This document shows positions 7,397 through 15,749 of a stretch of 64,000 nt of DNA, one piece after another. The translations under genes were made by a program, and so were the position numbers. The notes below the pieces were generated by a model. It did no database searches, was not told the DNA's origin, and saw only the letters and a list, made by a program, of their open reading frames with translations. Every line of letters starts with the position of its first letter. Position 1 is the first letter of the stretch. This DNA is from Halovenus halobia (GTDB lineage: Archaea; Halobacteriota; Halobacteria; Halobacteriales; Haloarculaceae), in NCBI RefSeq assembly GCF_051414135.1, contig NZ_JBLKOA010000004.1:119153-183152 (forward strand), written 5' to 3'.

Positions 7397-9069
7397 GCCT
7401 GCAGGAGCCCTCCCCCGAGCTGGACACCGGCGAGACGCCAGACGGACTCGATTACGACGTACTCGCCGACCTGCTCGGCGACCACGTCCTCGACCGCGAA
7501 CAGCACGTCAACGCCGAGGGGTTCGTCGTCCGGCCAGACGAGGTTGAGACAGTGCTGGCGACGTTGAAACGCGAGGCCGGGTTCGACCACTGTTCGTGTG
7601 TCACCGCCCAGCAGTACCAGGACCGCTACGAGTCGATTTACCACCTCAAGAAGTACAAAGACCCAACACAGGAACTGTCGGTTGTCGTCCCGACGCCGTC
7701 GGACGCTCCGCTGAGCCAGAGCGCGTCTGGCGTCTACGAGACAGCCAACTGGCACGAACGCGAAGCCTACGACCTCGTGGGCATCGAGTACGACGACCAC
7801 CCCGACCAGCGCCGAATTCTCTTGCCCGAGACCTGGCAGGGCCACCCGCTCGGGCTGGATTACAACCAGAAGAAGCCACAGGTCGTTCCGCTGCGTGAAC
7901 ACGCCAACCCTGTCGAGGAGAAGACGAAGGTACCCGGAGAGTCCGACACGATGTTCGTCAACATCGGGCCACACCACCCGGCGACTCACGGTGTGCTCCA
8001 CCTGAAGACTGTGTTGGACGGCGAGCAGGTCGTCGACGTTGACCCAGATATCGGCTATCTGCACCGCTGTGAGGAGCAGATGTGCCAGCAGTCGACCTAC
8101 CGCCACCAGATTATGCCCTACCCTGACCGGTGGGACTACATCTCGGCGGGTATCCTCAACGAGTGGGCGTACGCCCGCACGGCCGAGACGATGGCCGATA
8201 TCGAGGTGCCCGAGTACGCACAGATTCTCCGGACGATGTCTGCCGAGATGTGCCGGATTGCTGCCCACCTGCTCGCGATTGGGACGTTCGCGCTGGACAT
8301 CTACGGCGACTTCACCGCCATCTTCATGTACGCGATTACGGACCGCGAGCGCATCCAGAACCTCTTGGAGGACCTGACCGGCCAGCGGTTGATGTTCAAC
8401 TATCTCCGACTGGGCGGGACGGCGTGGGACCTGCCCGAACCCCGCGACCAGTACTTCGAGAAGGTTCGGGAGTTCTGTTCGTACATTCCCGAGCGACTGG
8501 AGGAGTATCACAACCTGCTGTCCTCGAACGAACTGTTCCAGATGCGGGTGATGGATACGGGCATCCTGCCGCCGGAAGAAGCCAAAAACTACGGCTGTAC
8601 CGGCCCGGTCGCCCGCGGGTCGGGCGTCGACTACGACCTCCGCCGAGACGACCCCTACGGCTACTATCCGGAACTCGATTTCGATATCATCACCGACGAC
8701 GGGTGTGACAACTTCTCGCGAGCGCTGGTGCGTCTGGAGGAGATGCGCGAATCCGCAAAGATCATCGAGCAGTGTGTCGACGCACTCGAAGACTACCCCG
8801 AAGACGAGCGCGAGATTCAGGCCAACGTTCCCCGAACGCTCAAACCCGAACCTGACACGGAGATTTACAAGGCTGTCGAGGCCGCAAAAGGTGAACTCGG
8901 CATCTATATGCGTGCTGACGGGACCGACAAGCCCGCGCGATTCAAGATTCGCAGTCCGGCCTTCTCGAACTTGCAGTCGCTGGAAGTCATGGCCGAGGGC
9001 GAGTACGTCCCCGACATGATTGCGGCGCTTGGCAGTCTCGACATCGTGCTCGGGGAGGTGGACCGATGA
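7393..9069 (+). CDS. nuoCD: Complex I fused subunits NuoC and NuoD
   Basis: A fused 558-residue protein. The NuoC part (about 15-170) carries the signature ANWHEREAYDLVGIEYDDHP, and the NuoD part (about 180-558) begins FVNIGPHHPATHGVLHLK and ends with the FKIRSPAFSNLQSL block. NuoD carries quinone-site residues (HHPATHG loop). The C-D fusion is the usual haloarchaeal arrangement. The gene overlaps both nuoB and nuoH by 4 nt. Confidence 0.95.
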   Translation: MSLQEPSPELDTGETPDGLDYDVLADLLGDHVLDREQHVNAEGFVVRPDEVETVLATLKREAGFDHCSCVTAQQYQDRYESIYHLKKYKDPTQELSVVVPTPSDAPLSQSASGVYETANWHEREAYDLVGIEYDDHPDQRRILLPETWQGHPLGLDYNQKKPQVVPLREHANPVEEKTKVPGESDTMFVNIGPHHPATHGVLHLKTVLDGEQVVDVDPDIGYLHRCEEQMCQQSTYRHQIMPYPDRWDYISAGILNEWAYARTAETMADIEVPEYAQILRTMSAEMCRIAAHLLAIGTFALDIYGDFTAIFMYAITDRERIQNLLEDLTGQRLMFNYLRLGGTAWDLPEPRDQYFEKVREFCSYIPERLEEYHNLLSSNELFQMRVMDTGILPPEEAKNYGCTGPVARGSGVDYDLRRDDPYGYYPELDFDIITDDGCDNFSRALVRLEEMRESAKIIEQCVDALEDYPEDEREIQANVPRTLKPEPDTEIYKAVEAAKGELGIYMRADGTDKPARFKIRSPAFSNLQSLEVMAEGEYVPDMIAALGSLDIVLGEVDR

Positions 9070-10118
9070 CACTCCCGGACACGATTAGCGGCCTACTCGG
9101 TATCGAGGGGCTGGCCGGGACGATTATTGGCTCCTTCATCGGGGCCGCACTAATCGGGACGATTATGCTCGCCAACGCCGCCCTCGCTGGCCCGTGGGCC
9201 AAGCGAAAGATTACTGCCGCCTTCACCGACCGCATTTCAGTCAACAAGTTCGGTCCCGGCGGGATTGGGATTATCATCCCCGACTCGGTCCGACTGCTCT
9301 CGAAGGAACTGATCGTTCCCGAGGGCGTCGACCGCCCGGCGTGGGACATCGCACCCATCGTGATGGTCTTCTCGGCACTGCTTGGCTTTGCCGTGATTCC
9401 GATGGGCAGCGGCATCCATCTGGCCGACCCGCCGGTCGGACTCATCTTTGCCTTCGCTGTTGCCTCCATCGCCTCCGTGAGCCTCGTGATGGCGGGCTAC
9501 TCCTCGAACAACAAGTACTCCTTCCTCGGTGGGTTGCGGGCAGTCGCACAGAACCTCGCCTACGAGATTCCACTGATTCTTACCGGCCTCTCGGTGGTGC
9601 TGTTCGCGGGGTCGCTACAGATGAGCGAGATTGTGGCTGCCCAGCAGGAGACGCTGGTGCTTGGCCCCGTCGGGATTCCAGCGTGGTTCGGGCTTGTCAA
9701 CCCCTTCGCGTTCGTGCTCTTTATGATTGCAAACGTTGCGGAGGTCGGCCGTAACCCCTTCGACATTCCCGAAGCCCCAACCGAAATTGTCGCTGGCTTC
9801 CAGACCGAATATTCCTCAGTCTACTTCGTCCTGCTGTATCTCGGGGAGTTCGTTCACATCTTCCTCGGCGGCGCGCTGATTGCGACCATCTTCCTCGGTG
9901 GCCCGGCCGCGCCGATTGGGGCGCTGAGCGTCATTCCCGGCTTCATCTGGTTCCTGGTCAAAATCTGGGGTGTGTTCTTCTTCACGCAGTGGCTCCGCTC
10001 GGCGGTGCCGCGTGTCCGAATCGACCAGTTGATCGAGATTGGCTGGAAGGGAATGCTCGTGCTCTCGATTGCAAATCTCTTCCTGACCGCGATTATCGTC
10101 GGGGTGCTCCCATCATGA
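9066..10118 (+). CDS. nuoH: Complex I subunit NuoH
   Basis: The 350 residues are mostly hydrophobic, with about eight membrane helices. Family signatures are visible, including the segment with RISVNKFGPGG, the block NPFDIPEAPTEIVAGFQTEYSS typed here in part as FDIPEAPTEIVAGFQTEYSS, and a late FFTQWLRSAVPRVRIDQL. NuoH forms part of the quinone channel between the peripheral and membrane arms. Its stop codon overlaps the start of a 17-codon minigene by 4 nt (ATGA). Confidence 0.94.
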   Translation: MTLPDTISGLLGIEGLAGTIIGSFIGAALIGTIMLANAALAGPWAKRKITAAFTDRISVNKFGPGGIGIIIPDSVRLLSKELIVPEGVDRPAWDIAPIVMVFSALLGFAVIPMGSGIHLADPPVGLIFAFAVASIASVSLVMAGYSSNNKYSFLGGLRAVAQNLAYEIPLILTGLSVVLFAGSLQMSEIVAAQQETLVLGPVGIPAWFGLVNPFAFVLFMIANVAEVGRNPFDIPEAPTEIVAGFQTEYSSVYFVLLYLGEFVHIFLGGALIATIFLGGPAAPIGALSVIPGFIWFLVKIWGVFFFTQWLRSAVPRVRIDQLIEIGWKGMLVLSIANLFLTAIIVGVLPS

Positions 10119-10168
10119 ACGTGAGCTATTCAACCGTCGAGGACGTAGACGGGGGTACCGAACAATGA
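10115..10168 (+). CDS. 17-codon minigene bridging nuoH and nuoI
   Basis: This short frame encodes MNVSYSTVEDVDGGTEQ. Its ATG overlaps the nuoH stop as ATGA (10115-10118), and its TGA overlaps the nuoI start as ATGA (10165-10168). Every other junction in this operon is either a 2-nt gap or a 4-nt ATGA overlap, so the minigene restores an unbroken chain of coupled genes across the 46-nt gap between nuoH and nuoI. It may be a translated relay that carries ribosomes to nuoI, or a very small subunit. Chance cannot be excluded for so short a frame. No family is recognised. Confidence 0.5.
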   Translation: MNVSYSTVEDVDGGTEQ

Positions 10169-10626
10169 TTGGGGTCCTAAAAGGCATGGCGACGACGATG
10201 AAACACGCGCTGGACGGAGAGACGTTTACCGTTGCCTACCCCGAGGACGAACCCGAAGTCTCGCCGCGGTTCCGTGGGGTCCACAAGTTCAGCCAGGAGC
10301 GCTGTATCTGGTGTCGCCAGTGCGAGAACGTCTGTCCGAACGATACGATTCAGATTGTGATGGACGACAAGCGCAACGGCGAGCAGTACAACCTCCATAT
10401 CGGCCAGTGTATCTACTGCCGGCTCTGTGAGGAAGTCTGTCCCGTCGAGGCGATTGTCCTCACCCAGAACTTCGAGTTCGTCGCCGACACGAAAGACGAG
10501 TTCGCGCTGAACATGGAGGAACTGAAAAACGTCCCGTGGTACAACGATATCGACCCGGTGCAAACGCGTGAACCTGACCGCGAAGCGTGGGTCGGCGAAG
10601 GTGAAGGCGAACTCGACTATCAGTAA
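10165..10626 (+). CDS. nuoI: Complex I subunit NuoI (2x[4Fe-4S])
   Basis: The protein (153 aa) has two ferredoxin-type motifs, CIWCRQCENVCP (near 46-57) and CIYCRLCEEVCP (near 86-97), each binding a [4Fe-4S] cluster that passes electrons toward NuoB. It is the last gene of this transcription unit: a strong terminator follows 28 nt after the stop. The remaining membrane subunits (NuoJ, K, L, M, N), normally next in related genomes, are absent downstream. Confidence 0.94.
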   Translation: MIGVLKGMATTMKHALDGETFTVAYPEDEPEVSPRFRGVHKFSQERCIWCRQCENVCPNDTIQIVMDDKRNGEQYNLHIGQCIYCRLCEEVCPVEAIVLTQNFEFVADTKDEFALNMEELKNVPWYNDIDPVQTREPDREAWVGEGEGELDYQ

Positions 10627-10654
10627 GGCGCGGTTTTATTACCACGATTTCTCA

Positions 10655-10688
10655 CCGGACGCGAACGCAGTGAGCGTCCGGCTTTTTT
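10655..10688 (+). terminator. Hairpin plus T6 terminator after nuoI
   Basis: Perfect 8-bp arms CCGGACGC (10655-10662) and GCGTCCGG (10674-10681) enclose an 11-nt loop and are followed by C and six Ts (10683-10688). This is a textbook intrinsic-terminator layout and marks the end of the nuo transcript after nuoI. Confidence 0.75.
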
Positions 10689-10690
10689 CG

Positions 10691-10744
10691 CCCACGTTTT
10701 TCAAGGAGTGGTGCGCGAAGCGCACCCGACGCTGAAAAAGGTGG
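10691..10744. repeat. Nested palindromic element
   Basis: An outer inverted repeat (CCCACGTTTTTCA at 10691-10703 against TGAAAAAGGTGG at 10733-10744, one mismatch in 12) encloses a perfect inner hairpin GTGCGC-GAA-GCGCAC at 10711-10725. The element lies directly after the nuo terminator and before the next promoter. Similar small GC hairpins recur in other intergenic gaps of this window. Confidence 0.55.
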
Positions 10745-10803
10745 TAGGGCGGAAATAATCGCCTTGAAAAAGGTTTATTCCGTTTGCCGGCGTACGTGGC
10801 GGT

Positions 10804-11364
10804 ATGAAAGAGCCACGCCCGGAGTTACAGGCCGACGACGAGCAGGTGCCGGAGTTCGACCCAGTTCCGGCCGACGAACTCGTCCGTGGCGAGCGAACGC
10901 GAGACGACTTCTTCGACGCGGTGCTCTCCCTCGACAGTCCACAGACTGCCGGGGAGGTCGCCGACCGGGCAGGCCACGGTGTCGACGCTGCCCGGGAGTA
11001 TCTAGAGTGGTTCGAGCAGATGGGCATCGTCACACAGGTTGGGGAGTCGCCAGCCACGTACCGGCGAAACCAAGAGTATCTGGACTGGCGTCGCGTCCAG
11101 CGCATCCGGGAGGAGTACACCGACGAGGAGTTGGTCGAACTGCTCGAACGGGCGGCCGAGCGCGACGCAGCGTTCGCCGAGGCGTTCGGTGTCGAGGCTC
11201 CCAGTGCGGTTTCGATTACCGACTACGCAGCCGAGACGGAGCAGTCGGTCACGGAAGTCTGGGAAGACGTGACGGCGTGGCAAACGACCCGCCGCCGCAT
11301 TGCACTCCTCGAACGGGCGCTGACAGGGACTACCGAAGCCAGCGGGAGCACGCCGGCAGTATGA
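10804..11364 (+). CDS. Winged-helix HTH protein, DUF7342-like
   Basis: This protein of 186 residues has a winged-helix region at about 35-95: AVLSLDSPQTAGEVADRAG, then a recognition-helix-like stretch and a MGIVTQV wing. An amphipathic helical C-terminal half of about 75 residues follows. I associate this with haloarchaeal DUF7342-type regulators. Its last codons overlap the next gene by 4 nt (ATGA). The paired gene resembles TumE-type toxins, so this could be the antitoxin and autorepressor. A TATA-like TTTATT lies about 30 nt upstream. Confidence 0.7.
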   Translation: MKEPRPELQADDEQVPEFDPVPADELVRGERTRDDFFDAVLSLDSPQTAGEVADRAGHGVDAAREYLEWFEQMGIVTQVGESPATYRRNQEYLDWRRVQRIREEYTDEELVELLERAAERDAAFAEAFGVEAPSAVSITDYAAETEQSVTEVWEDVTAWQTTRRRIALLERALTGTTEASGSTPAV

Positions 11365-11768
11365 CCGACGGTGCGCCCGTCGACTGGGACCGTCTCGACC
11401 GCATCGCAGAGCGACTCGCTTCGAACGAGCGGTTCCGCTGCGTCGAGTCAGAGCCAGCAGTCGCGCCAGAGCGCGTCGTCTGTGTCTACGACCCGACGCT
11501 CTACCCGCAGCAGGTGCAGGAGGCTCGGCTCGAAATCACGTGGTTCCAGAACGGCGATTTCTCGATTCACTACCACGAGGACCACGACGCCAGCACGTTC
11601 GACCATCGGTGGGATAGACACCCCTCAGAACACAATACGCGCGAGCACGTCCACCCGGGACCGGACGCGCCAACCCCAGGCGACGACGCGACACACCCGA
11701 CAGACTGGCGAGACGTACTCTCAGCGGTGCTCGAGGAAATAGCGGAGCGACGGCGCGGCTTCTGGTAA
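11361..11768 (+). CDS. Putative TumE-like (DUF6516) protein, possible toxin
   Basis: The 135 residues have the core LEITWFQNGDFSIHYHEDHD, then a His/Pro-rich tail FDHRWDRHPSEHNTREHVHP. The combination of a small beta-rich body and a RWD-x-HP...H-x-HP motif resembles TumE-type (DUF6516) proteins of haloarchaea. Coupled translation from the upstream HTH gene supports a two-gene module. The frame is open far upstream (to 10764), but that part is the antisense-like shadow of the HTH gene, so the overlapping ATG is chosen. Toxin activity is inference. Confidence 0.6.
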   Translation: MTDGAPVDWDRLDRIAERLASNERFRCVESEPAVAPERVVCVYDPTLYPQQVQEARLEITWFQNGDFSIHYHEDHDASTFDHRWDRHPSEHNTREHVHPGPDAPTPGDDATHPTDWRDVLSAVLEEIAERRRGFW

Positions 11769-11806
11769 TCGGTCGGATTTTATCCAAGCAACAACTATCG
11801 ATTCCC

Positions 11807-12220
11807 ATGAATTCCATTCTCGCTCGCCTCAAGACTCCGTTGCGCTACGTGATGGGGCTGTTCTACATCACTGCAGGTGTGACACATTTCCTCAACCCAG
11901 AGTGGTTCCTCCAGATTGTGCCGCCGATGCTACCGGCACCGTTGCTTCTGGTCTATCTCTCCGGTGTCGCCGAAATTGTCGTCGGTGTCGGCGTGCTGAT
12001 TCCACAGACGCGACACTACGCGGCGCTGGGGACGGTTGCGCTGTTGGTTGCGGTCTACCCCGCAAACATCTACATGGCCGTTGCTGATGTTATGGGGAGT
12101 GAACTCGTCCAGTGGGGCCGGCTTCCACTGCAGGCCGTCCTCGTCGCGTGGGCGCTGTGGTACACTGACACGTACTCGGAGCCTTCGACGGCCAGCGCCG
12201 CTCCCGAGCAGGCAGATTGA
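11807..12220 (+). CDS. DoxX-family membrane protein
   Basis: The product has 137 residues and four predicted membrane helices (about 12-30, 47-66, 73-92, 102-120). Its opening LRYVMGLFYITAGVTHFLNP is typical of DoxX/DoxD-like proteins. The family is linked to quinone or thiosulfate metabolism in some archaea, but most members have no assigned role. A TATA-like TTTTATCC lies about 30 nt ahead of the ATG, consistent with a leaderless transcript. Confidence 0.8.
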   Translation: MNSILARLKTPLRYVMGLFYITAGVTHFLNPEWFLQIVPPMLPAPLLLVYLSGVAEIVVGVGVLIPQTRHYAALGTVALLVAVYPANIYMAVADVMGSELVQWGRLPLQAVLVAWALWYTDTYSEPSTASAAPEQAD

Positions 12221-12266
12221 GCGAGCGGACCGATATCCCCAAACCAATCCCACTCCTATCGGGGGT

Positions 12267-12845
12267 ATGATTCAGAATCTCGCGGCGGGACAGGCCGGAA
12301 TGACGAGCAACGTCTTTCTCGTCGACGGCGAGCGCACAGTACTGGTCGATGTTGGCATGCAGTTCGACGTCGTCAGTGAAACACGAAAATACGTCGACGA
12401 TATCGACGCCGTCGTGCTGACACACACCCACCCAGACCACATCGGAAATCTCGGTGACGTGACCGACGCGTTCGGCGTCGATGTCTGGGGATACGATACT
12501 GACCAACCGGGCGTCGACCACAAAATCGCAGACGAAGCGCAGGTCAAAATTGGCGACCACTCCTACGAGGCACTGCATACTCCGGGCCACAAGAACGACC
12601 ATCTCTGTCTGTACTCTCCAGCCTCTGGGGTGCTCTTCGCGGGTGACCTGGTCTTCGCCAACGGTGGATTCGGTCGGACTGACTTGGACGAAGGCAACCG
12701 CGAGGTGCTGATCAAGAGCATCCAGCGACTACTCGACGGCGTCGATGAGAATCTCACAGCGATGCACACCGGTCACGGCCCGAGCGTCGACGCCACTCCA
12801 AGACAGGATATCGAACTCGCGCTGCAGGCCGCCCAGATGCGGTAG
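12267..12845 (+). CDS. MBL-fold hydrolase (glyoxalase II-like)
   Basis: A 192-residue metallo-beta-lactamase-fold protein. Zinc ligands are visible in order: THTHPDHIG (residues about 51-59), LHTPGHKNDH (about 105), LFAGDLVF (about 129) and HTGHGP near the C-terminus. This set fits glyoxalase II-like thioesterases and related hydrolases; the substrate is not evident. The reading frame is open upstream to 12036 inside the DoxX gene, so the start giving MIQNLAAGQAG is preferred. It ends 1 nt before the convergent cupin gene. Confidence 0.85.
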   Translation: MIQNLAAGQAGMTSNVFLVDGERTVLVDVGMQFDVVSETRKYVDDIDAVVLTHTHPDHIGNLGDVTDAFGVDVWGYDTDQPGVDHKIADEAQVKIGDHSYEALHTPGHKNDHLCLYSPASGVLFAGDLVFANGGFGRTDLDEGNREVLIKSIQRLLDGVDENLTAMHTGHGPSVDATPRQDIELALQAAQMR

Positions 12846-12846
12846 C

Positions 12847-13311
12847 TCAGGCTTCGAAGGACTCGCCGCACTCAGGACATTCCATCATCGGGCCCTCGTC
12901 AGTCGGGACGAACGCCAGATACTCGCTGTCGCCACAGGCCCGACACGGGGCAGCGACGCGGATATCGCTCGACTCCTGTGGTGCACCGAGCGCGAGTGCG
13001 CGCACCGTTTCGTCGGAGTCGTTGCGACCCTGCTGGAACTCTCCTGGCGGGAATCTGACCATTGCCCCCTCGTCGACGGTGGTCGTCTCTGTGTCGGCAG
13101 TCGGCCCGTCGGCGTACTCGAAGGTTGCCTCTCCTTCCAGTATGTAGAAGGCCTCTTCCTGGTCGAGATGGGCGTGGAGGCCACCGGTGAACTCCTCGCC
13201 CGGGTCCAGCACGTAGTAGTTTAGCGCAAAGTCGTCTGCCTCAAGTTTGTCAGCAACACTTGCACTGTTCATTTCGCCTGTCTCCAGTCCGCTTACGTCT
13301 ATCTGTTTCAC
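12847..13311 (-). CDS. Cupin-domain protein with C-terminal zinc ribbon
   Basis: The protein (154 aa) carries a cupin beta-barrel at about 30-105, with HAHLDQEEAFYILEGE as motif 1 (two His and a Glu as metal ligands) and FPPGEFQQGRN as motif 2. In motif 2 the usual His is replaced by Gln, so the metal site may be altered. A zinc ribbon closes the protein: CRACG near 124 and CPECG near 146. The cupin-ribbon fusion is found in haloarchaea; its substrate is unknown. Confidence 0.8.
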   Translation of the reverse strand: MKQIDVSGLETGEMNSASVADKLEADDFALNYYVLDPGEEFTGGLHAHLDQEEAFYILEGEATFEYADGPTADTETTTVDEGAMVRFPPGEFQQGRNDSDETVRALALGAPQESSDIRVAAPCRACGDSEYLAFVPTDEGPMMECPECGESFEA

Positions 13312-13356
13312 GTTCTGTTGTTGTGCGCCGTCGCAAAAAGTGTGCTGTCGACCTAG

Positions 13357-14163
13357 CTACCACTCGGCAGTCTCCAGCAGTGCGTCGTAGGCTTCACCGT
13401 ACTCTGTTGCGACCATCTCGGGGTCGTGGCGTTGCTCGTCAGTGAGTGCCGGCAACGAAACCGTTGCAACGGGGTCAGCGAGGTCGATGACCGATGACAC
13501 GCGCTCTTCGAGCTGGCCGTGGAACGAACTTGCTGTCCCAGAGGAAACTGTACAGGCCTTGATGAACCGAGAGCCATCGAAGATTCGTGCCTGGCTCGGC
13601 GCAACGACGGCAACGGCGCCAGGCTCGATTCCCTGCAGCGGTCGGGCAACGTCGCTGTAGGACTCGACGACTGCCCGGTCGGTCGTCTCGACGATTCGCG
13701 CGAGATTCTGCAGTGCCGGGACGTGGGCGCGTTCCATCACGTGATTGAGCTGGTCAACATCAGCGACGGCGACAGCTTCAGACAGCGGGAGTTGCTCGCG
13801 TGCAGACTCGGGGATGTCAGCCGTCCCATTGTAGACGTACTGGTCGCCGGCCCGGTCGAGGAGAAATTCCCGGCCATCCTGTCCGAGTATCTCTCCGCTC
13901 TCTGGGGTCGGCTGCCAGAGGCGGTGGACAGGATTGATATCGGTCGGGTCGAACGCGCCCGGACTCGCCGCTGCCAGCCGGCGGGCGTCCTTACCGTAGA
14001 TACTCCCCGCTTCGACTGCGTTGCGGTAGTCGTCGTGGTGATACCAGTAGTCGTTGCCGGCTCGCGGTTTGAACCCGACGGCGCCTGTCTGTGCGACTAG
14101 TCCAGTCGAGAACGTCGTTTTTCCGGCGTCGACGCGTTCGGACCCGACGACAAGCAGCGTCAT
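13357..14163 (-). CDS. P-loop ATPase/GTPase-like protein
   Basis: The product has 268 residues with a Walker A-like loop GSERVDAGKTTFS at about 7-19, right after the first strand. The arrangement is reminiscent of dethiobiotin-synthetase-like P-loop enzymes. The rest is conserved-looking (VGFKPRAGNDYWYHHDDY, PTDINPVHRLW) but I do not recognise a characterised family. Its ATG overlaps the stop of the DUF5827 gene (ATGA), so the two are translated together and may act together. Confidence 0.65.
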   Translation of the reverse strand: MTLLVVGSERVDAGKTTFSTGLVAQTGAVGFKPRAGNDYWYHHDDYRNAVEAGSIYGKDARRLAAASPGAFDPTDINPVHRLWQPTPESGEILGQDGREFLLDRAGDQYVYNGTADIPESAREQLPLSEAVAVADVDQLNHVMERAHVPALQNLARIVETTDRAVVESYSDVARPLQGIEPGAVAVVAPSQARIFDGSRFIKACTVSSGTASSFHGQLEERVSSVIDLADPVATVSLPALTDEQRHDPEMVATEYGEAYDALLETAEW

Positions 14164-14426
14164 TGGGCCAGTCCGTAGTAGCCCGGGTCCGTCTCGTCAG
14201 TTGGCTCCGCGAAGACGAACTCGTCGGCGTGGTTCATCATCCACGGAATCGCCCAGTCGAGCAAGACATTTTCCGTCTCGATATCGAGTTCTGCCTCGGG
14301 GTCGAGTCCCTGCAACAACCGGCCAATTTCGTAGACAGTGTACAGCTTCTCTGGGTCCAGCACTTCCTCGGGGTCTCGGAATTCGAGCGCTCGCAAATCG
14401 TCCGCAGCGGCTCGTTCAATCGGCAT
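14160..14426 (-). CDS. DUF5827 family protein
   Basis: The 88 residues match a haloarchaeal family I know as DUF5827. The core reads KLYTVYEIGRLLQGLDPEAE, then NVLLDWAIPWMMNHAD, and the end is DPGYYG. The frame extends 11 codons further upstream, but the ATG at 14426 (MPIERAAADD) gives the family-like N-terminus. It is the first gene of a coupled pair with the P-loop protein. Function unknown. Confidence 0.78.
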   Translation of the reverse strand: MPIERAAADDLRALEFRDPEEVLDPEKLYTVYEIGRLLQGLDPEAELDIETENVLLDWAIPWMMNHADEFVFAEPTDETDPGYYGLAQ

Positions 14427-14531
14427 GCCGACCCGTAGTAGCAAGAAACTGGTAAACACTCCGGTCGACCGCTGTGTTCATTCCGTCGTGTGTGGCTCGT
14501 CTCTGCGCCTCGAAGCGGTTGCTGAACATAT

Positions 14532-15707
14532 ATGAGTCTCTGGTACCAACATTGTGTAATGAGTTGGTTGGGTCAGCCTCTCGTGGCGCCGCTTTCCGCC
14601 GGAGGGCTGTCATTCACCTACTACGTGATCGCGTTTATTCTCGCCTTACTCGTTCTCGGGGCAGGGCTCGGTGTCTGGTGGGTCCGGACCGACGCTGGCG
14701 ACCAGCCTGTCGACTCCGAACGCCTGCTCAACGCCTTCGAGGAACCTGTTGCTGTCCTTGACCCCAGCGACGACGTATTGCTGGCAAATGTTCCGTTCCG
14801 GATGATATTCGGCAGCGAGGTCGAGGGTGACGCCGCCGAAACTGTCTTCGAGGGCCACTCGGACCTCGTGACGGCTGTCGCCGACAAAGAAGAAATTACG
14901 ACTGAGCTTCAAAATGAGGGAGACACACGGACCTATCAGCTCCGATTGTACCCAATCGGTGCGCAGCCACGACCACCCCGAAAGTGGGTTGTCGTTCTGC
15001 ACGACGTGACCGAACACGAGACCCGCCAGCGCGAACTCGAAGCCGAAAACGAACAGCTAGAGCAGTTTGCGAGTCTCATCTCTCACGACCTTCGGAATCC
15101 GCTCGATGTCGCCATCGGCCGGACGAACGCCATCAGAGAGATGGCCGAGGACCCTGACCTCGACGCTCATCTCGCTCGCACACAGGACGCTCACAAACGG
15201 ATGCAACAGATCATTACCGACGTGCTCACACTGGCCCGGGGCGACCAGGATGTTGGCGAGTTGGAGGCTGTCCCGCTGGAAACAGCGGCGATGGACGCGT
15301 GGTCACACGTCGACACCAACGGGGCAACGGTCTCGGTCGAAACGCAACTCGTTATCGAGGCGAACGAACAGCGCCTCGTCAGAGTTCTCGAGAACCTCTT
15401 TCGGAACGCCGTCGAGCACGGCCCTGACGATGTTTCGATCGTCGTCGGGAGTCTCGACGGGGAAGCAGGCTTTTTCGTCGCTGACGACGGCCCGGGAATC
15501 GACCCGACGGACCGCAACGCAATCTTCGAGGCTGGCTACACTGCCGGCGACGAGGGGACCGGACTCGGACTCGCAATCGTCTCCGGTATCGCAGAAGCTC
15601 ACGGCTGGACCGTCTCCGTCACCGACTCTGCAGACGGCGGCGCTCGCTTCGAGTTCACCGGCGTCGAAACCGCACCGGACGGCCGCACCGCCAAGACTGC
15701 CGAGTAG
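14532..15707 (+). CDS. Membrane histidine kinase with one PAS domain
   Basis: A 391-residue sensor kinase. One membrane helix lies at about 29-50 and a PAS domain at about 63-160, ending WVVVLHDVTE. The HisKA H-box LISHDLRNPLD places the phospho-His at residue 185. The ATPase domain shows the N box LFRNAVEHG, G1 DDGPGID and G2 GTGLGLAIV. No response regulator is adjacent. An alternative start at 14559 (MSWLGQPL) would remove nine residues. The single N-terminal anchor leaves no sizeable extracellular domain, so the PAS most likely senses a cytoplasmic signal. Confidence 0.9.
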   Translation: MSLWYQHCVMSWLGQPLVAPLSAGGLSFTYYVIAFILALLVLGAGLGVWWVRTDAGDQPVDSERLLNAFEEPVAVLDPSDDVLLANVPFRMIFGSEVEGDAAETVFEGHSDLVTAVADKEEITTELQNEGDTRTYQLRLYPIGAQPRPPRKWVVVLHDVTEHETRQRELEAENEQLEQFASLISHDLRNPLDVAIGRTNAIREMAEDPDLDAHLARTQDAHKRMQQIITDVLTLARGDQDVGELEAVPLETAAMDAWSHVDTNGATVSVETQLVIEANEQRLVRVLENLFRNAVEHGPDDVSIVVGSLDGEAGFFVADDGPGIDPTDRNAIFEAGYTAGDEGTGLGLAIVSGIAEAHGWTVSVTDSADGGARFEFTGVETAPDGRTAKTAE

Positions 15708-15749
15708 CCCTTCGACGTGTTTATTTTCGGTGCCGACCCACTCGATAGC

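Noticed and set aside
7216..9072. 618-codon open frame on the minus strand
   Set aside because: It is the antisense shadow of nuoCD, whose family motifs are unambiguous. Long antisense frames are expected in GC-rich DNA.
10764..11360. Upstream half of a 334-codon plus-strand frame
   Set aside because: It overlaps the HTH gene in another frame and is Arg/Gly-rich; only the part from 11361 looks like a real protein.
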